Below, piece by piece: positions 34,501 through 42,091 of a stretch of DNA of 64,000 bases. Source of the stretch: Streptomyces fodineus (GTDB taxonomy: Bacteria; Actinomycetota; Actinomycetes; Streptomycetales; Streptomycetaceae); NCBI RefSeq assembly GCF_001735805.1, contig NZ_CP017248.1, positions 8,432,001-8,496,000 of the forward strand, given 5' to 3'. Positions within the stretch are counted from its first letter, which is position 1. Every line of letters begins with the position of its first letter. Both the position numbers and the translations under genes were made by a program. Below the pieces are notes generated by a model. That model was not told the origin of the DNA. It was given only the letters and a program-made list of their open reading frames with translations, and did no database searches.

Positions 34501-35589
34501 TCAGCCGATCACCGCCGCCCGTACGCACAGCACGTCCGGCAGATGCGACGCCAGCTGCTGCCAGCTGTCGCCGTCGTCGGCCGAGGCGAACACCTCGCCG
34601 TTGCGGTTGCCGAAGTACACGCCCGCCGGGTCGGCGTCGTCGGTGCACAGGGCGTCCCGCAGGACCGTGCCGTAGTGGTCCTCCCCCGGCAGTCCCTTGG
34701 ACAGCGGCTCCCAGGTGCGGCCCGCGTCCGCGGTGCGGAAGACCCGGCAGCGGTGCTCGGCGGGCACGCGGTCCGCGTCGGCGTTGATCGGGAAGACGTA
34801 CGCCGTCTCGGCCCGGTGCGGATGGGCGGCCACCGCGAAACCGAACGTGGACGGCAGATCCGCGCCGATGTCGGTCCAGTGCGCGCCCGCGTCGTCGCTT
34901 CGGTACACCCCCCAGTGGTTCTGCAGATACAGCCGGTCCGGGTCGCCCGCGTCCTTGGCGATCTTGTGCACGCACTGGCCGAACTCCGGGTTCGGATCCG
35001 GCAGGAACACCGCGGACACACCGGAGTTGGACGGCGCCCAGCTCGCGCCGCCGTCGGTGGAGCGGAACACCCCGGCCGTCGAGACGGCGACGGTCACCGC
35101 CTTGGCGTCGCGGGCGTCGGTGATCACCGTGTGCAGACCCTCACCGCCGCCGCCCGGCACCCAGCGCGAGCGCGTCGGATGCTCCCACAGCGGCCGGACC
35201 AGCTCGAAGCTCTCGCCGCGGTCCTCCGAGCGGTACAGCGCCGCCGGTTCCGTGCCCGCGTAGACCACGCCGGGTTCGGCGGCGGCCGGGTGCAGCTGCC
35301 AGACGCGCTCCAGGGACGCGCCGGTGTCCTTGGGGAACTTGACGGCCGGCCGCGGCGGTTCGGTCCAGGTGCGGCCGAGGTCGTCGGAGTGGAAGACCGA
35401 CGGGCCCCAGTGCGCGCTGTCGCCGCCCGCGAGCAGCCGTGGCCGGCCCTCGCGGGTGTCGATCGCGACCGAGTAGACCGCCTGCGCGTTGAAATACGGA
35501 CTGTCGTCGAACTCCCAGGAGCCGTGGTCCCTTCGCCGCCCGATGAACAGGCCTTTGCGGGTGCCCACCGCCAGCAGTACCTCGGTCAT
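34501..35589 (-). CDS. BNR/Asp-box repeat (sialidase-like) protein
   Basis: This 362-residue beta-propeller protein begins MTEVLLAVGTRKGLFIGRR and contains six Asp-box-like repeats: SDDLGRTW, SEDRGESF, STDGGASW, SDDAGAHW, TADAGRTW and SADDGDSW. It belongs to the conserved actinobacterial exo-alpha-sialidase-like/WD40-BNR family. It has no signal peptide and lacks a recognisable sialidase arginine triad, so true sialidase activity is doubtful. ATG 35589 follows GGAGGT at a spacing of 7. The frame is open further upstream to 36693 but with weaker codon bias. Confidence 0.82.
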   Translation of the reverse strand: MTEVLLAVGTRKGLFIGRRRDHGSWEFDDSPYFNAQAVYSVAIDTREGRPRLLAGGDSAHWGPSVFHSDDLGRTWTEPPRPAVKFPKDTGASLERVWQLHPAAAEPGVVYAGTEPAALYRSEDRGESFELVRPLWEHPTRSRWVPGGGGEGLHTVITDARDAKAVTVAVSTAGVFRSTDGGASWAPSNSGVSAVFLPDPNPEFGQCVHKIAKDAGDPDRLYLQNHWGVYRSDDAGAHWTDIGADLPSTFGFAVAAHPHRAETAYVFPINADADRVPAEHRCRVFRTADAGRTWEPLSKGLPGEDHYGTVLRDALCTDDADPAGVYFGNRNGEVFASADDGDSWQQLASHLPDVLCVRAAVIG

Positions 35590-35883
35590 GCCGATCACCT
35601 CCGGGACGCCTTCGTCCAGGTAGTCGTGAGACAGGTAGTCGTCGGTTATCGGCCAGTCTGCACCCTGCCACTGACACTCTCCCCTGAAGTGCACGTTCTC
35701 GCAGGTGAAAGCGGTTCCGTCGGCGGCCGGCGAAGATCGTCCGGGGCCCGTTGCGGCATGCGCCTGCGCGAGCGGGGTGTCTCGTGCGACCGTCGGGGAG
35801 ACGGCTCGTCGTGAGCAGCGGAGCGATCTCCCGCGTATGGGAGGGCGGTCCGGCCGGTCGGTGCGCTCGTGAGGAGGATGCCT

Positions 35884-36468
35884 TTGAAGGCGTTCCGTGG
35901 TCCGAAGGTGTGGCTGTGGCGCTGGCGGCGCAACCCGCTCAAACGCCGGGCCGACGTGGCGGAGGCCTGGGTGCTGCTCGGCGCCTGGCTGCTGACCGTC
36001 CTGGCGGGGGTCCTGGCCGGCCTGGTGGCGGCCCGGTCGGTGGAGGACGGACTGGCGAGGGAGCGGGCGGACTGGCGTCCCGCCGTGGCCCGCGTGGTGG
36101 GACGGGCACCGGGAAACACCCCCCTGCACGGCCACGCCTCCGCCGGTGAACGGGTCTGGGCCAAGGTGCGCTGGACCGTGGCCGACGGCTCCGCCCACAC
36201 CGGTCAGGTCCGGGTGCAGTCCGGCAGCAAGGCCGGCACGCCGGTCACCGTCTGGACCGACCCGCAGGGCCATCTCGTCAACCGACCCACCTCCGCCTCC
36301 GCGGCCGCCTTCCGCGGCGCCCTGATCGGCTGCCTGGTGGGCGTGAGCGCGGCGGCCGTCCCCTTCGTCGGCGGCCTCGCCGCGCGTGGCCGCCTGGAAC
36401 GCCGCCGCATGGACGCCTGGGACACGGAATGGGCCCGGCTCGGCCCCCAGTGGGGACGGATGGTCTGA
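35884..36468 (+). CDS. Rv1733c-like integral membrane protein
   Basis: This is a roughly 194-residue protein with two membrane helices (about residues 22-45 and 140-165). Between them lies an extracytoplasmic domain containing ARVVGRAPGNTPLHG, KVRWTVADGSAHTGQVRV and VTVWTDPQGHLV. This matches the Rv1733c-type conserved membrane proteins of actinobacteria, of unknown function. The start is uncertain: AGGAGG lies 6 bases before a TTG at 35884 and directly abuts an ATG at 35878; a GTG at 35869 is also in frame. It is divergent from the BNR gene. Confidence 0.75.
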   Translation: MKAFRGPKVWLWRWRRNPLKRRADVAEAWVLLGAWLLTVLAGVLAGLVAARSVEDGLARERADWRPAVARVVGRAPGNTPLHGHASAGERVWAKVRWTVADGSAHTGQVRVQSGSKAGTPVTVWTDPQGHLVNRPTSASAAAFRGALIGCLVGVSAAAVPFVGGLAARGRLERRRMDAWDTEWARLGPQWGRMV

Positions 36469-36520
36469 CCACCGCCGGCGGCCCGGGTCCCCGCTCCGGC
36501 CGGGGGGCCGGGGCCGCCGT

Positions 36521-36611
36521 GGTACCGCGCCGGGACCTACCCCGGCACCGCGCCGGGATCCACCCTGGTGCCGCGCAGGATTCACCTCGGTACCGCGCCG
36601 GGATCCACCCT
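36521..36611. repeat. four degenerate 22-23-base tandem repeats in a gene-free stretch
   Basis: Units begin GGTACCGCGCCGGGA, GGCACCGCGCCGGGA, GGTGCCGCGCAGGAT and GGTACCGCGCCGGGA and end near CCACCCT. They sit in the 493-base stretch 36469-36961, where I see no gene on either strand apart from a weak plus-strand frame around 36710-36830 (VDEDTPDRWNSRLTEGN) that might be a gene scrap. Confidence 0.75.
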
Positions 36612-36961
36612 CGTGCGGTGACGGGCCCCCTGGTACGGCGACGGGGCCGACCCCGCTTCTGGGACCGGGCCCGCCCGGACCCGCACTGAGCACGGCACCC
36701 GGCGCCCGCCCCGTACGTCGACGAGGACACCCCGGACCGGTGGAACTCGCGGCTCACCGAGGGGAACGGCCTGGCGCGGTGCGGCTACGGCGAGGCCGAC
36801 TCCCCGGACGCGGCATCCCAGACCTCTGCCCGCACTGGGCGATGACGGCCGAGGCCTCAGCGCAACCCCTCCTGGAACCCGGCCTGTTGGAGCGCCGCCC
36901 ACAGGGCACACGGCCACGCCCCAGAACCCATCGGCTCAGCCGAATGCCTGCTGCCCCGCCC

Positions 36962-38947
36962 CTACCCCGTCGCCAGCACCTCCCGGCACGCTCGCAGCAG
37001 CTCCTCGTCCTCCGGTACGGCCCGCCGCCCGCCGAAGCCGGCCGCGTGGGCCAGATGGCGGCGCGGCGCGGCCAGTTCCGCCGCCACCAGGGGGCGTAGC
37101 GGCGCGGCGGACGGGCCCATCTCGGTGAGGCAGTGGGCGATCGGGCGACGGCTGTGCGGGTCCTCGGCCCAGGCCGTCCGGAACGCGGGCAGGACCGGCT
37201 CCGGATCCGCGTCGACGCGCCACAGTGCGCACGCCGCCGCCACCCGCTCCTGCGCCGGCCACGAGCAGGCCATCCGGCGCAGTGCGGGCAGTGCGGCGCG
37301 CGCGGCAGGGCCCAGTCTGCCTAGCTGTTCGGCTGCCAGGCGCCGGCTCGCCGGGTCCCCCTCGGTCAACTCCCGCAGCAGCACGGGCAGGACGACGGAA
37401 ACGTCCTCGTGCGCCGACCGGAGCGCGCCGGCCGCGGCGGCGGCATGGCGGGTGTACAGGAGCGCGCGCAGGACCGGTGCCGCCTGAGCGGTGGCGCCCA
37501 GGGTCTCCAGTGTCGCGATGACCTGGGCGGCGATCGCGTCCCGTGCCCCCAGCCCGTCGGGAGCGCCCGACAGCAGTCGCAGCACCTGCGGAACCGCCTC
37601 CGCGTCTCCGACGGCGCCGACCGCCGCCAGCAGCGGGGCGGCGAGCCGGGCGGCGGAGGGGGACGACAGTGGGATCCGGCCGAGCCGGTGCCGTAACGCG
37701 GGTGCGAGCGGGGCCGCGGCGGCGCCCAGGTGGGCCAGTTCGAATCCCAGGTCGGCCGGCGTGGCCGGGCCGGCCAGCAGCTGGGCCAGGGCCGGGACCG
37801 CGCGCGGATCGCCGCTCCTGGCCAGTGCCTTGAGCGGGCCGCCCAGCGTGGGCGAGCCGCGCTCGAAGCGGTGCGTCCACAGGTCGGGCCGGGCCCACAC
37901 CAGCGTGTGCAGGTCGTCGGCGGCGGGTGCGGCCAGCGTGCACAGCTCCGACAGGACGGTGACCGCCGCATCCCGCAACCGGTCCTGTTCGGCGCTCAGT
38001 TGGGCACCGAGCAGCTCGACCGTCGCGGTGTGGTCGCCGCGCCAGCCGCGCAGCAGCGCCGCCGCCAGCCACACGGCGTTGCACCGGTCCACCGGGTCCG
38101 GGCTGGTCAACTGGCCGCCCAGGAGCGCGCTCCGGTCGGCCACGCGATCGCCCAGCGCGGTGTGCAGGGTACCCAGCAGACGGGAGCCCTCCTCGTCGGA
38201 CGGGCGCAGCCGCCGCAGGCGCCCGACGAGGGTGTCGGCGGCGCAGGGCTCGCGCACCCGGGTGCGCTGCGCGGAGCGCTCCCGCAGCAGCCGGACCGCC
38301 GTCGGCACCAGGTCGGCGGGCAGCCGGGCGGGTGCGACGAGGGCGAGCTGACCCAGTGCGGCGAGCCGCAGCTCCGGCGCGTACGGCGGGGCGCTCTGCT
38401 CGGCCAGGAGGTCCACCGCGGCGTCGGCGTGCGCGGGGTACCGGCGGACGAACAGGCCGAGCGCCTCGGTGAGGGCGCGCAGGACACGGCCGTCCCGCTC
38501 GGCTCGCAGCCGCTGCCGTAACAGGCCCAGGACCCGCTCGGGCGCGGCCAGGAAATGCACCAGGGCCCCGGCGCTCGCCCGGCGCACCGCCGCGTCCGGG
38601 TCACCCGCGAGCCGGACGAAGGCCTCGGCGCCCGCGCACACCGCCTCCCGTGCCCGTGGGTCCCCGTGCGCGCTCTCCGCGCCTATGCCGACCAGCAGTT
38701 CCACGATGCCGGCCCGGTCCGGCAGCTCCTCGCAGGCCACGATCGACAGCAGGAACGGGACGCAGGCCAGCGTCGAGTCGTACACATTCCCGTGGTGGTG
38801 CAGCGCGCCGTACATCCCGTCGAGCGCGGTCGCCCGCTCGACGGTGTCCGCGGAGGCCAGCGCCCGTAACCATCCGGGCACGTCCTCCGCGCTGCCGTAC
38901 GCGTGGTGCAGCGAGGCCCAGTCGACCTCGTCGATCCCCGTGAACAC
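36962..38947 (-). CDS. HEAT-repeat protein with three TTA codons
   Basis: This 661-residue protein is composed of alpha-helical HEAT/PBS-lyase repeats, for example AVRRASAGALVHFLA, PELRLAALGQLALVAP and PASRRLAAEQLGRLGPAA. Such solenoids mediate protein contacts. GTG 38947 follows GGGGAGGACAAC. Leucines 27, 143 and 418 are encoded by TTA (plus-strand TAA at 38867, 38519 and 37694). In Streptomyces TTA codons depend on the bldA tRNA and mark genes expressed late in development or acquired by transfer; no other intact gene in the window shows one. No neighbour explains its role. Confidence 0.85.
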   Translation of the reverse strand: MFTGIDEVDWASLHHAYGSAEDVPGWLRALASADTVERATALDGMYGALHHHGNVYDSTLACVPFLLSIVACEELPDRAGIVELLVGIGAESAHGDPRAREAVCAGAEAFVRLAGDPDAAVRRASAGALVHFLAAPERVLGLLRQRLRAERDGRVLRALTEALGLFVRRYPAHADAAVDLLAEQSAPPYAPELRLAALGQLALVAPARLPADLVPTAVRLLRERSAQRTRVREPCAADTLVGRLRRLRPSDEEGSRLLGTLHTALGDRVADRSALLGGQLTSPDPVDRCNAVWLAAALLRGWRGDHTATVELLGAQLSAEQDRLRDAAVTVLSELCTLAAPAADDLHTLVWARPDLWTHRFERGSPTLGGPLKALARSGDPRAVPALAQLLAGPATPADLGFELAHLGAAAAPLAPALRHRLGRIPLSSPSAARLAAPLLAAVGAVGDAEAVPQVLRLLSGAPDGLGARDAIAAQVIATLETLGATAQAAPVLRALLYTRHAAAAAGALRSAHEDVSVVLPVLLRELTEGDPASRRLAAEQLGRLGPAARAALPALRRMACSWPAQERVAAACALWRVDADPEPVLPAFRTAWAEDPHSRRPIAHCLTEMGPSAAPLRPLVAAELAAPRRHLAHAAGFGGRRAVPEDEELLRACREVLATG

Positions 38948-39060
38948 GTTGTCCTCCCCAGACGAGTGTCACCTGATCGCGAGTGTGCACCACGGCACTG
39001 ACAACGGTCCGGAATCGCGCGCTGACTGTGTGCGATCCGTCGGCTGTCACCGGCCAGGCG

Positions 39061-39110
39061 CGAGCGGTCCGCGCACGCCCGCCGGGAGGGGCTCACGCGG
39101 ACCGTGCTCG
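39061..39110 (-). terminator. imperfect hairpin after the acyl-CoA dehydrogenase gene
   Basis: CGAGCGGTCCGCG pairs with CGCGGACC plus GTGCTCG across a 22-base loop with a small bulge, starting 15 bases past the stop codon of the dehydrogenase. The loop is large for an intrinsic terminator. Confidence 0.45.
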
Positions 39111-39124
39111 CCCGGTGGGAGGGG

Positions 39125-40804
39125 TCAGTTCAGGCCGGGCAGGGCCCGCTCCAGGATGGTGTCGAGGCCGGTCCCGGCGGGCAGGGTGCCGAACGCGTGC
39201 CCCCAGTCGCCGCCCAGCCGGCTCGCGCAGAAGGCGTCCGCGACCGGGTGCGGGGCGTGCCGGACCAGCAGGGAGGCCTGCAGGGCGAGCGCCATCCGCT
39301 CGACCAGCCGGCGGGCGCCCACCTGATCCGTTTCGGCCAATTGCTTCTTGAGCGCGGACACCGCCGCGTCCAGGCGGGCGTCCGCCCCGCGCGCGAGGGC
39401 GAGTTCGGTGAACAGGGCTTCGGCGGTGTCCGGTTCGCGGCCGAGGGCGCGCAGCACATCGAGCGCGTTGACGTTGCCCGAGCCCTCCCAGATCGACAGC
39501 AGCGGCGCCTCCCGGTAGTGCCGGGGCATGCCGGAGTCCTCGACATAGCCGTTGCCGCCCAGGCACTCCAGCGCCTCCGCGGTGAACGCGGGGCCCCGCT
39601 TGGTCACCCAGTACTTGCCGACGGCGGTGGCGATCCGCCTGAAGGCCCGCTCGCCGGCGTCTCCGCGCCCCGCGCGGTCGGCCGCACCGGCCAGCCGCAG
39701 CGTGAGCGTCGTCGCCGCCTCCGACTCGAGCGCCAGGTCGGCCAGGACGTTGCGCATCAGCGGCTGCTCGATCAGCCGGGCGCCGAAAGTGCTGCGGTGC
39801 CGGGCGTGATGGCCCGCCTCGACCAGGGTCTTGCGCATCAGGGTCGCCGAGGACATCACACAGTCGAGCCGGGTGCAGTTGACCATCTCGATGATGGTCT
39901 TCACGCCCCGCCCCTCCGGCCCCACCAGCCAGGCCACGGTCCGCTCGAACTCCGGCTCCGAGGACGCGTTGGAGCGGTTGCCCAGCTTGTCCTTCAGACG
40001 CTGGATCCGGAAGGTGTTGCGGCTGCCGTCCGGCAGTACGCGCGGTACCAGGAAGCACGACAGGCCCCCCGGGGCCTGCGCGAGCACCAGGAAGACGTCG
40101 CACATCGGCGCCGACGTGAACCACTTGTGCCCGCGCAGCGTGTACACCCCGGGCTCCCCGGTGGGCGTGGCCACGGTGGTGTTCGTCCGGACGTCCGAGC
40201 CGCCCTGCTTCTCGGTCATGCCCATGCCCGCGAGCAGTCCCGGCTTCCCGGTGGGCACGCGCAGTTCAGGGTCGTACTCCCGGCTGGTGAGCAGCGGTTC
40301 GTAGACCTTGGCCAGATCCGGCTGTGTCCGCAGCGCGGGTACGGCGGCGTACGTCATCGAGGTCGGGCAGCCGTGCCCGGCCTCCGTGTGCCCCCACACC
40401 AGTCCGCCCGCGGTACGGGCCACATGGGCGCCGGGACGGTCGTCCGCCCAGGGCGCGCCGGCCAGGCCCTCGGCGACGGCCGTGCGCATCAGGTGGTGCC
40501 AGCTGGGGTGGAACTCCACCTCGTCGACGCGGTGGCCGTAGCGGTCGTGGGTGCGCAGGACCGGCTCGTGCCGGTTCGCCAGCTCACCCCATTCCTGCGC
40601 CTGCGCGCTGCCGGCGCGCTCCCCGAGGCGCCGGAGGCCGTCCTCGGCCCACCCGGCACCCTCCCGGCGCAGCCCCTCCAGCAGGGCCGGGTCGTCGGAG
40701 GCGTCGTACGGAGCCAGGGGCGGGGGCTGATTGGTGACGTCATGGGTGGTGTACGGCGGCTGAGGCTGCGACGGCGAGGGCGACTGCGCGGGAATCGAGA
40801 CCAT
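39125..40804 (-). CDS. AidB-type acyl-CoA dehydrogenase
   Basis: This is a 559-residue flavoenzyme, longer than ordinary acyl-CoA dehydrogenases and matching the AidB/DNA-alkylation-response subgroup. FAD- and substrate-site motifs are GMGMTEKQGGSDVRTN, HKWFTSAPMCDVFLVLAQ and the C-terminal ECLGGNGYVEDSGMPRHYRE with IWEGSGNVNALDVLRAL. It begins at ATG 40804; a GTG at 40819 would add five residues. The nearest good ribosome site leads to an out-of-frame ATG, so the start is uncertain. The gene faces paaX across a 71-base region with two inverted repeats, and PaaX is the probable repressor. The natural substrate is unknown. Confidence 0.88.
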   Translation of the reverse strand: MVSIPAQSPSPSQPQPPYTTHDVTNQPPPLAPYDASDDPALLEGLRREGAGWAEDGLRRLGERAGSAQAQEWGELANRHEPVLRTHDRYGHRVDEVEFHPSWHHLMRTAVAEGLAGAPWADDRPGAHVARTAGGLVWGHTEAGHGCPTSMTYAAVPALRTQPDLAKVYEPLLTSREYDPELRVPTGKPGLLAGMGMTEKQGGSDVRTNTTVATPTGEPGVYTLRGHKWFTSAPMCDVFLVLAQAPGGLSCFLVPRVLPDGSRNTFRIQRLKDKLGNRSNASSEPEFERTVAWLVGPEGRGVKTIIEMVNCTRLDCVMSSATLMRKTLVEAGHHARHRSTFGARLIEQPLMRNVLADLALESEAATTLTLRLAGAADRAGRGDAGERAFRRIATAVGKYWVTKRGPAFTAEALECLGGNGYVEDSGMPRHYREAPLLSIWEGSGNVNALDVLRALGREPDTAEALFTELALARGADARLDAAVSALKKQLAETDQVGARRLVERMALALQASLLVRHAPHPVADAFCASRLGGDWGHAFGTLPAGTGLDTILERALPGLN

Positions 40805-40811
40805 AGGAGCA

Positions 40812-40873
40812 TGTTGCACTCTTCCTGCGACCGTAGCAATGATGCAACAAGGAGGTGCACGTACAGTACGTGC
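40812..40873. promoter_or_regulatory. divergent control region with a 17-base palindrome
   Basis: GCACGTAC (40857-40864) and GTACGTGC (40866-40873) form a perfect palindrome around one base, ending two bases before the paaX start. Its centre holds TACAGT, a possible -10 for a nearly leaderless paaX mRNA. Upstream, TGTTGCA (40812-40818) and TGCAACA (40843-40849) form a second inverted repeat next to the dehydrogenase start. Confidence 0.6.
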
Positions 40874-40875
40874 CC

Positions 40876-41634
40876 ATGCGCATGAACGTCTCGCCCGAGC
40901 CGGAGGAGGCAGGACTGCGGCCGCTGTCCGCGCGGTCGGTCGTACTGAGCCTGCTCCTCGGCGCGCACCCGGCGGAGCTGCCGGTGAAGGACCTGATCCG
41001 GCTGGTGGAACCCTTCGGCGTCGGCGGCTCCACGCTGCGGGCCGCGCTGAGCCGGATGGTGACCGCGGGCGACCTGCGACGCACCGACGCCGTCTACCGG
41101 CTCAGCGACCGGCTGCTGGCCCGCCAGCGGCGCCAGGACGAGGCGCTGCGGCCGGGCACGCGCGCGTGGGACGGCGACTGGGAGATGGTCGTGATCACGA
41201 CGACCGGCCGCGGCCCCGCCGAACGCGCCGACCTGCGCGCCCGGTTGACCGCCCTGCGCCTGGCCGAACTCCGCGAGGGCGTGTGGCTGCGCCCGGCCAA
41301 CCTGGAGCGTGCCCTGCCGGGCATCCTGGCCTCCGTCGCCCGGACGTACACGGCACGACCCGATGAGCCTGCGCGCGACCTGGCGGCCCGGCTGTGGCAG
41401 TTGGACACCTGGGCGGCCACCGCGCGGACGCTGCTCGCCCACACGGCCGCCGCCCGCAGCCCCGCGGACCGCCTCACCGCCTACGCCGCGGCCGTACGCC
41501 TCCTGCTCACCGACCCCGTCCTGCCGCCCGAGCTCCTCCCCGCGCACTGGCCGGGGGAGGCCCTGCGCACGGCCTACGCCGGATACCAGCGGGAGTTGGC
41601 CGCGTCGGTGGGGCGAAGGGAGCGTGCCGCATGA
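40876..41634 (+). CDS. PaaX-family transcriptional repressor
   Basis: This 252-residue regulator has an N-terminal winged helix (SARSVVLSLLLGAHPAELPV, then GGSTLRAALSRMVTAGDLRR) and the PaaX middle and C-terminal domains (GDWEMVVITTTGRGPAERAD, REGVWLRPANLERALP). PaaX proteins bind aryl- or acyl-CoA esters and repress degradation genes. ATG 40876 is chosen; the AAGGAGG upstream is at an awkward spacing and the mRNA may be leaderless. Target: the divergent acyl-CoA dehydrogenase and itself. It overlaps the next gene as ATGA. Confidence 0.86.
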   Translation: MRMNVSPEPEEAGLRPLSARSVVLSLLLGAHPAELPVKDLIRLVEPFGVGGSTLRAALSRMVTAGDLRRTDAVYRLSDRLLARQRRQDEALRPGTRAWDGDWEMVVITTTGRGPAERADLRARLTALRLAELREGVWLRPANLERALPGILASVARTYTARPDEPARDLAARLWQLDTWAATARTLLAHTAAARSPADRLTAYAAAVRLLLTDPVLPPELLPAHWPGEALRTAYAGYQRELAASVGRRERAA

Positions 41635-42041
41635 CGGCCGCGGCCCTCGAACGGTTCCTGCGGGCCCGGTTCCAGGAGGAGGAGCGGGTGGCCCGGGACG
41701 CGATCGCCGGGGCGCCCGGCGCGGTCTGGGGCGTCATGGCGGACGACATCGAGCAGGTGCTCACCTCCCAGGACGGCCGGGTCACGCACACGCCGATGGT
41801 GCAGTTCGGCGCCGAGGATCCGGTGAAGCTGCTCACCCATGTGGCCCGGCACGATCCGGCCCGGGTGCTGCGCGAACTCCAGGCGAAGCGGGCCCTGTTG
41901 GAGGAGCACCGGAGGTGGGCCGGCGGCAGGTGCCGCACCTGCCGCCGGGGATGGCGTCCCCGTTCGCCCTGCACCACACTGCGCCTGCTCGCCCTGCCGT
42001 TCGCGGGCCATGCCGAGTACGACCGCTCCTGGCGCCCGTAG
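41631..42041 (+). CDS. DUF6221 family protein
   Basis: This 136-residue protein begins AALERFLRARFQEEERVAR and contains HVARHDPARVLRELQAKRALLEEHRRW and the C-terminal LRLLALPFAGHAEYDRSWRP, the usual DUF6221 end. The middle has CRTCRRGWRPRSPCTT, a cysteine cluster that may bind metal. DUF6221 proteins are small streptomycete proteins of unknown function. It is joined to paaX by a 4-base ATGA overlap. Confidence 0.85.
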   Translation: MTAAALERFLRARFQEEERVARDAIAGAPGAVWGVMADDIEQVLTSQDGRVTHTPMVQFGAEDPVKLLTHVARHDPARVLRELQAKRALLEEHRRWAGGRCRTCRRGWRPRSPCTTLRLLALPFAGHAEYDRSWRP

Positions 42042-42091
42042 GCGTGCCGTCGCGTGCCCCCGGCTGGTGATCACCGAGCGGGCCGACCTGA

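Noticed and set aside
35590..36693. In-frame upstream extension of the BNR protein
   Set aside because: Codon bias is weaker, it overlaps the membrane-protein gene on the other strand, and ATG 35589 has a good GGAGGT site and the family's usual start.
40800..40830. ATG at about 40813 (minus strand) with the best ribosome site for the acyl-CoA dehydrogenase
   Set aside because: It is out of frame with the protein; the in-frame ATG 40804 or GTG 40819 must be used.
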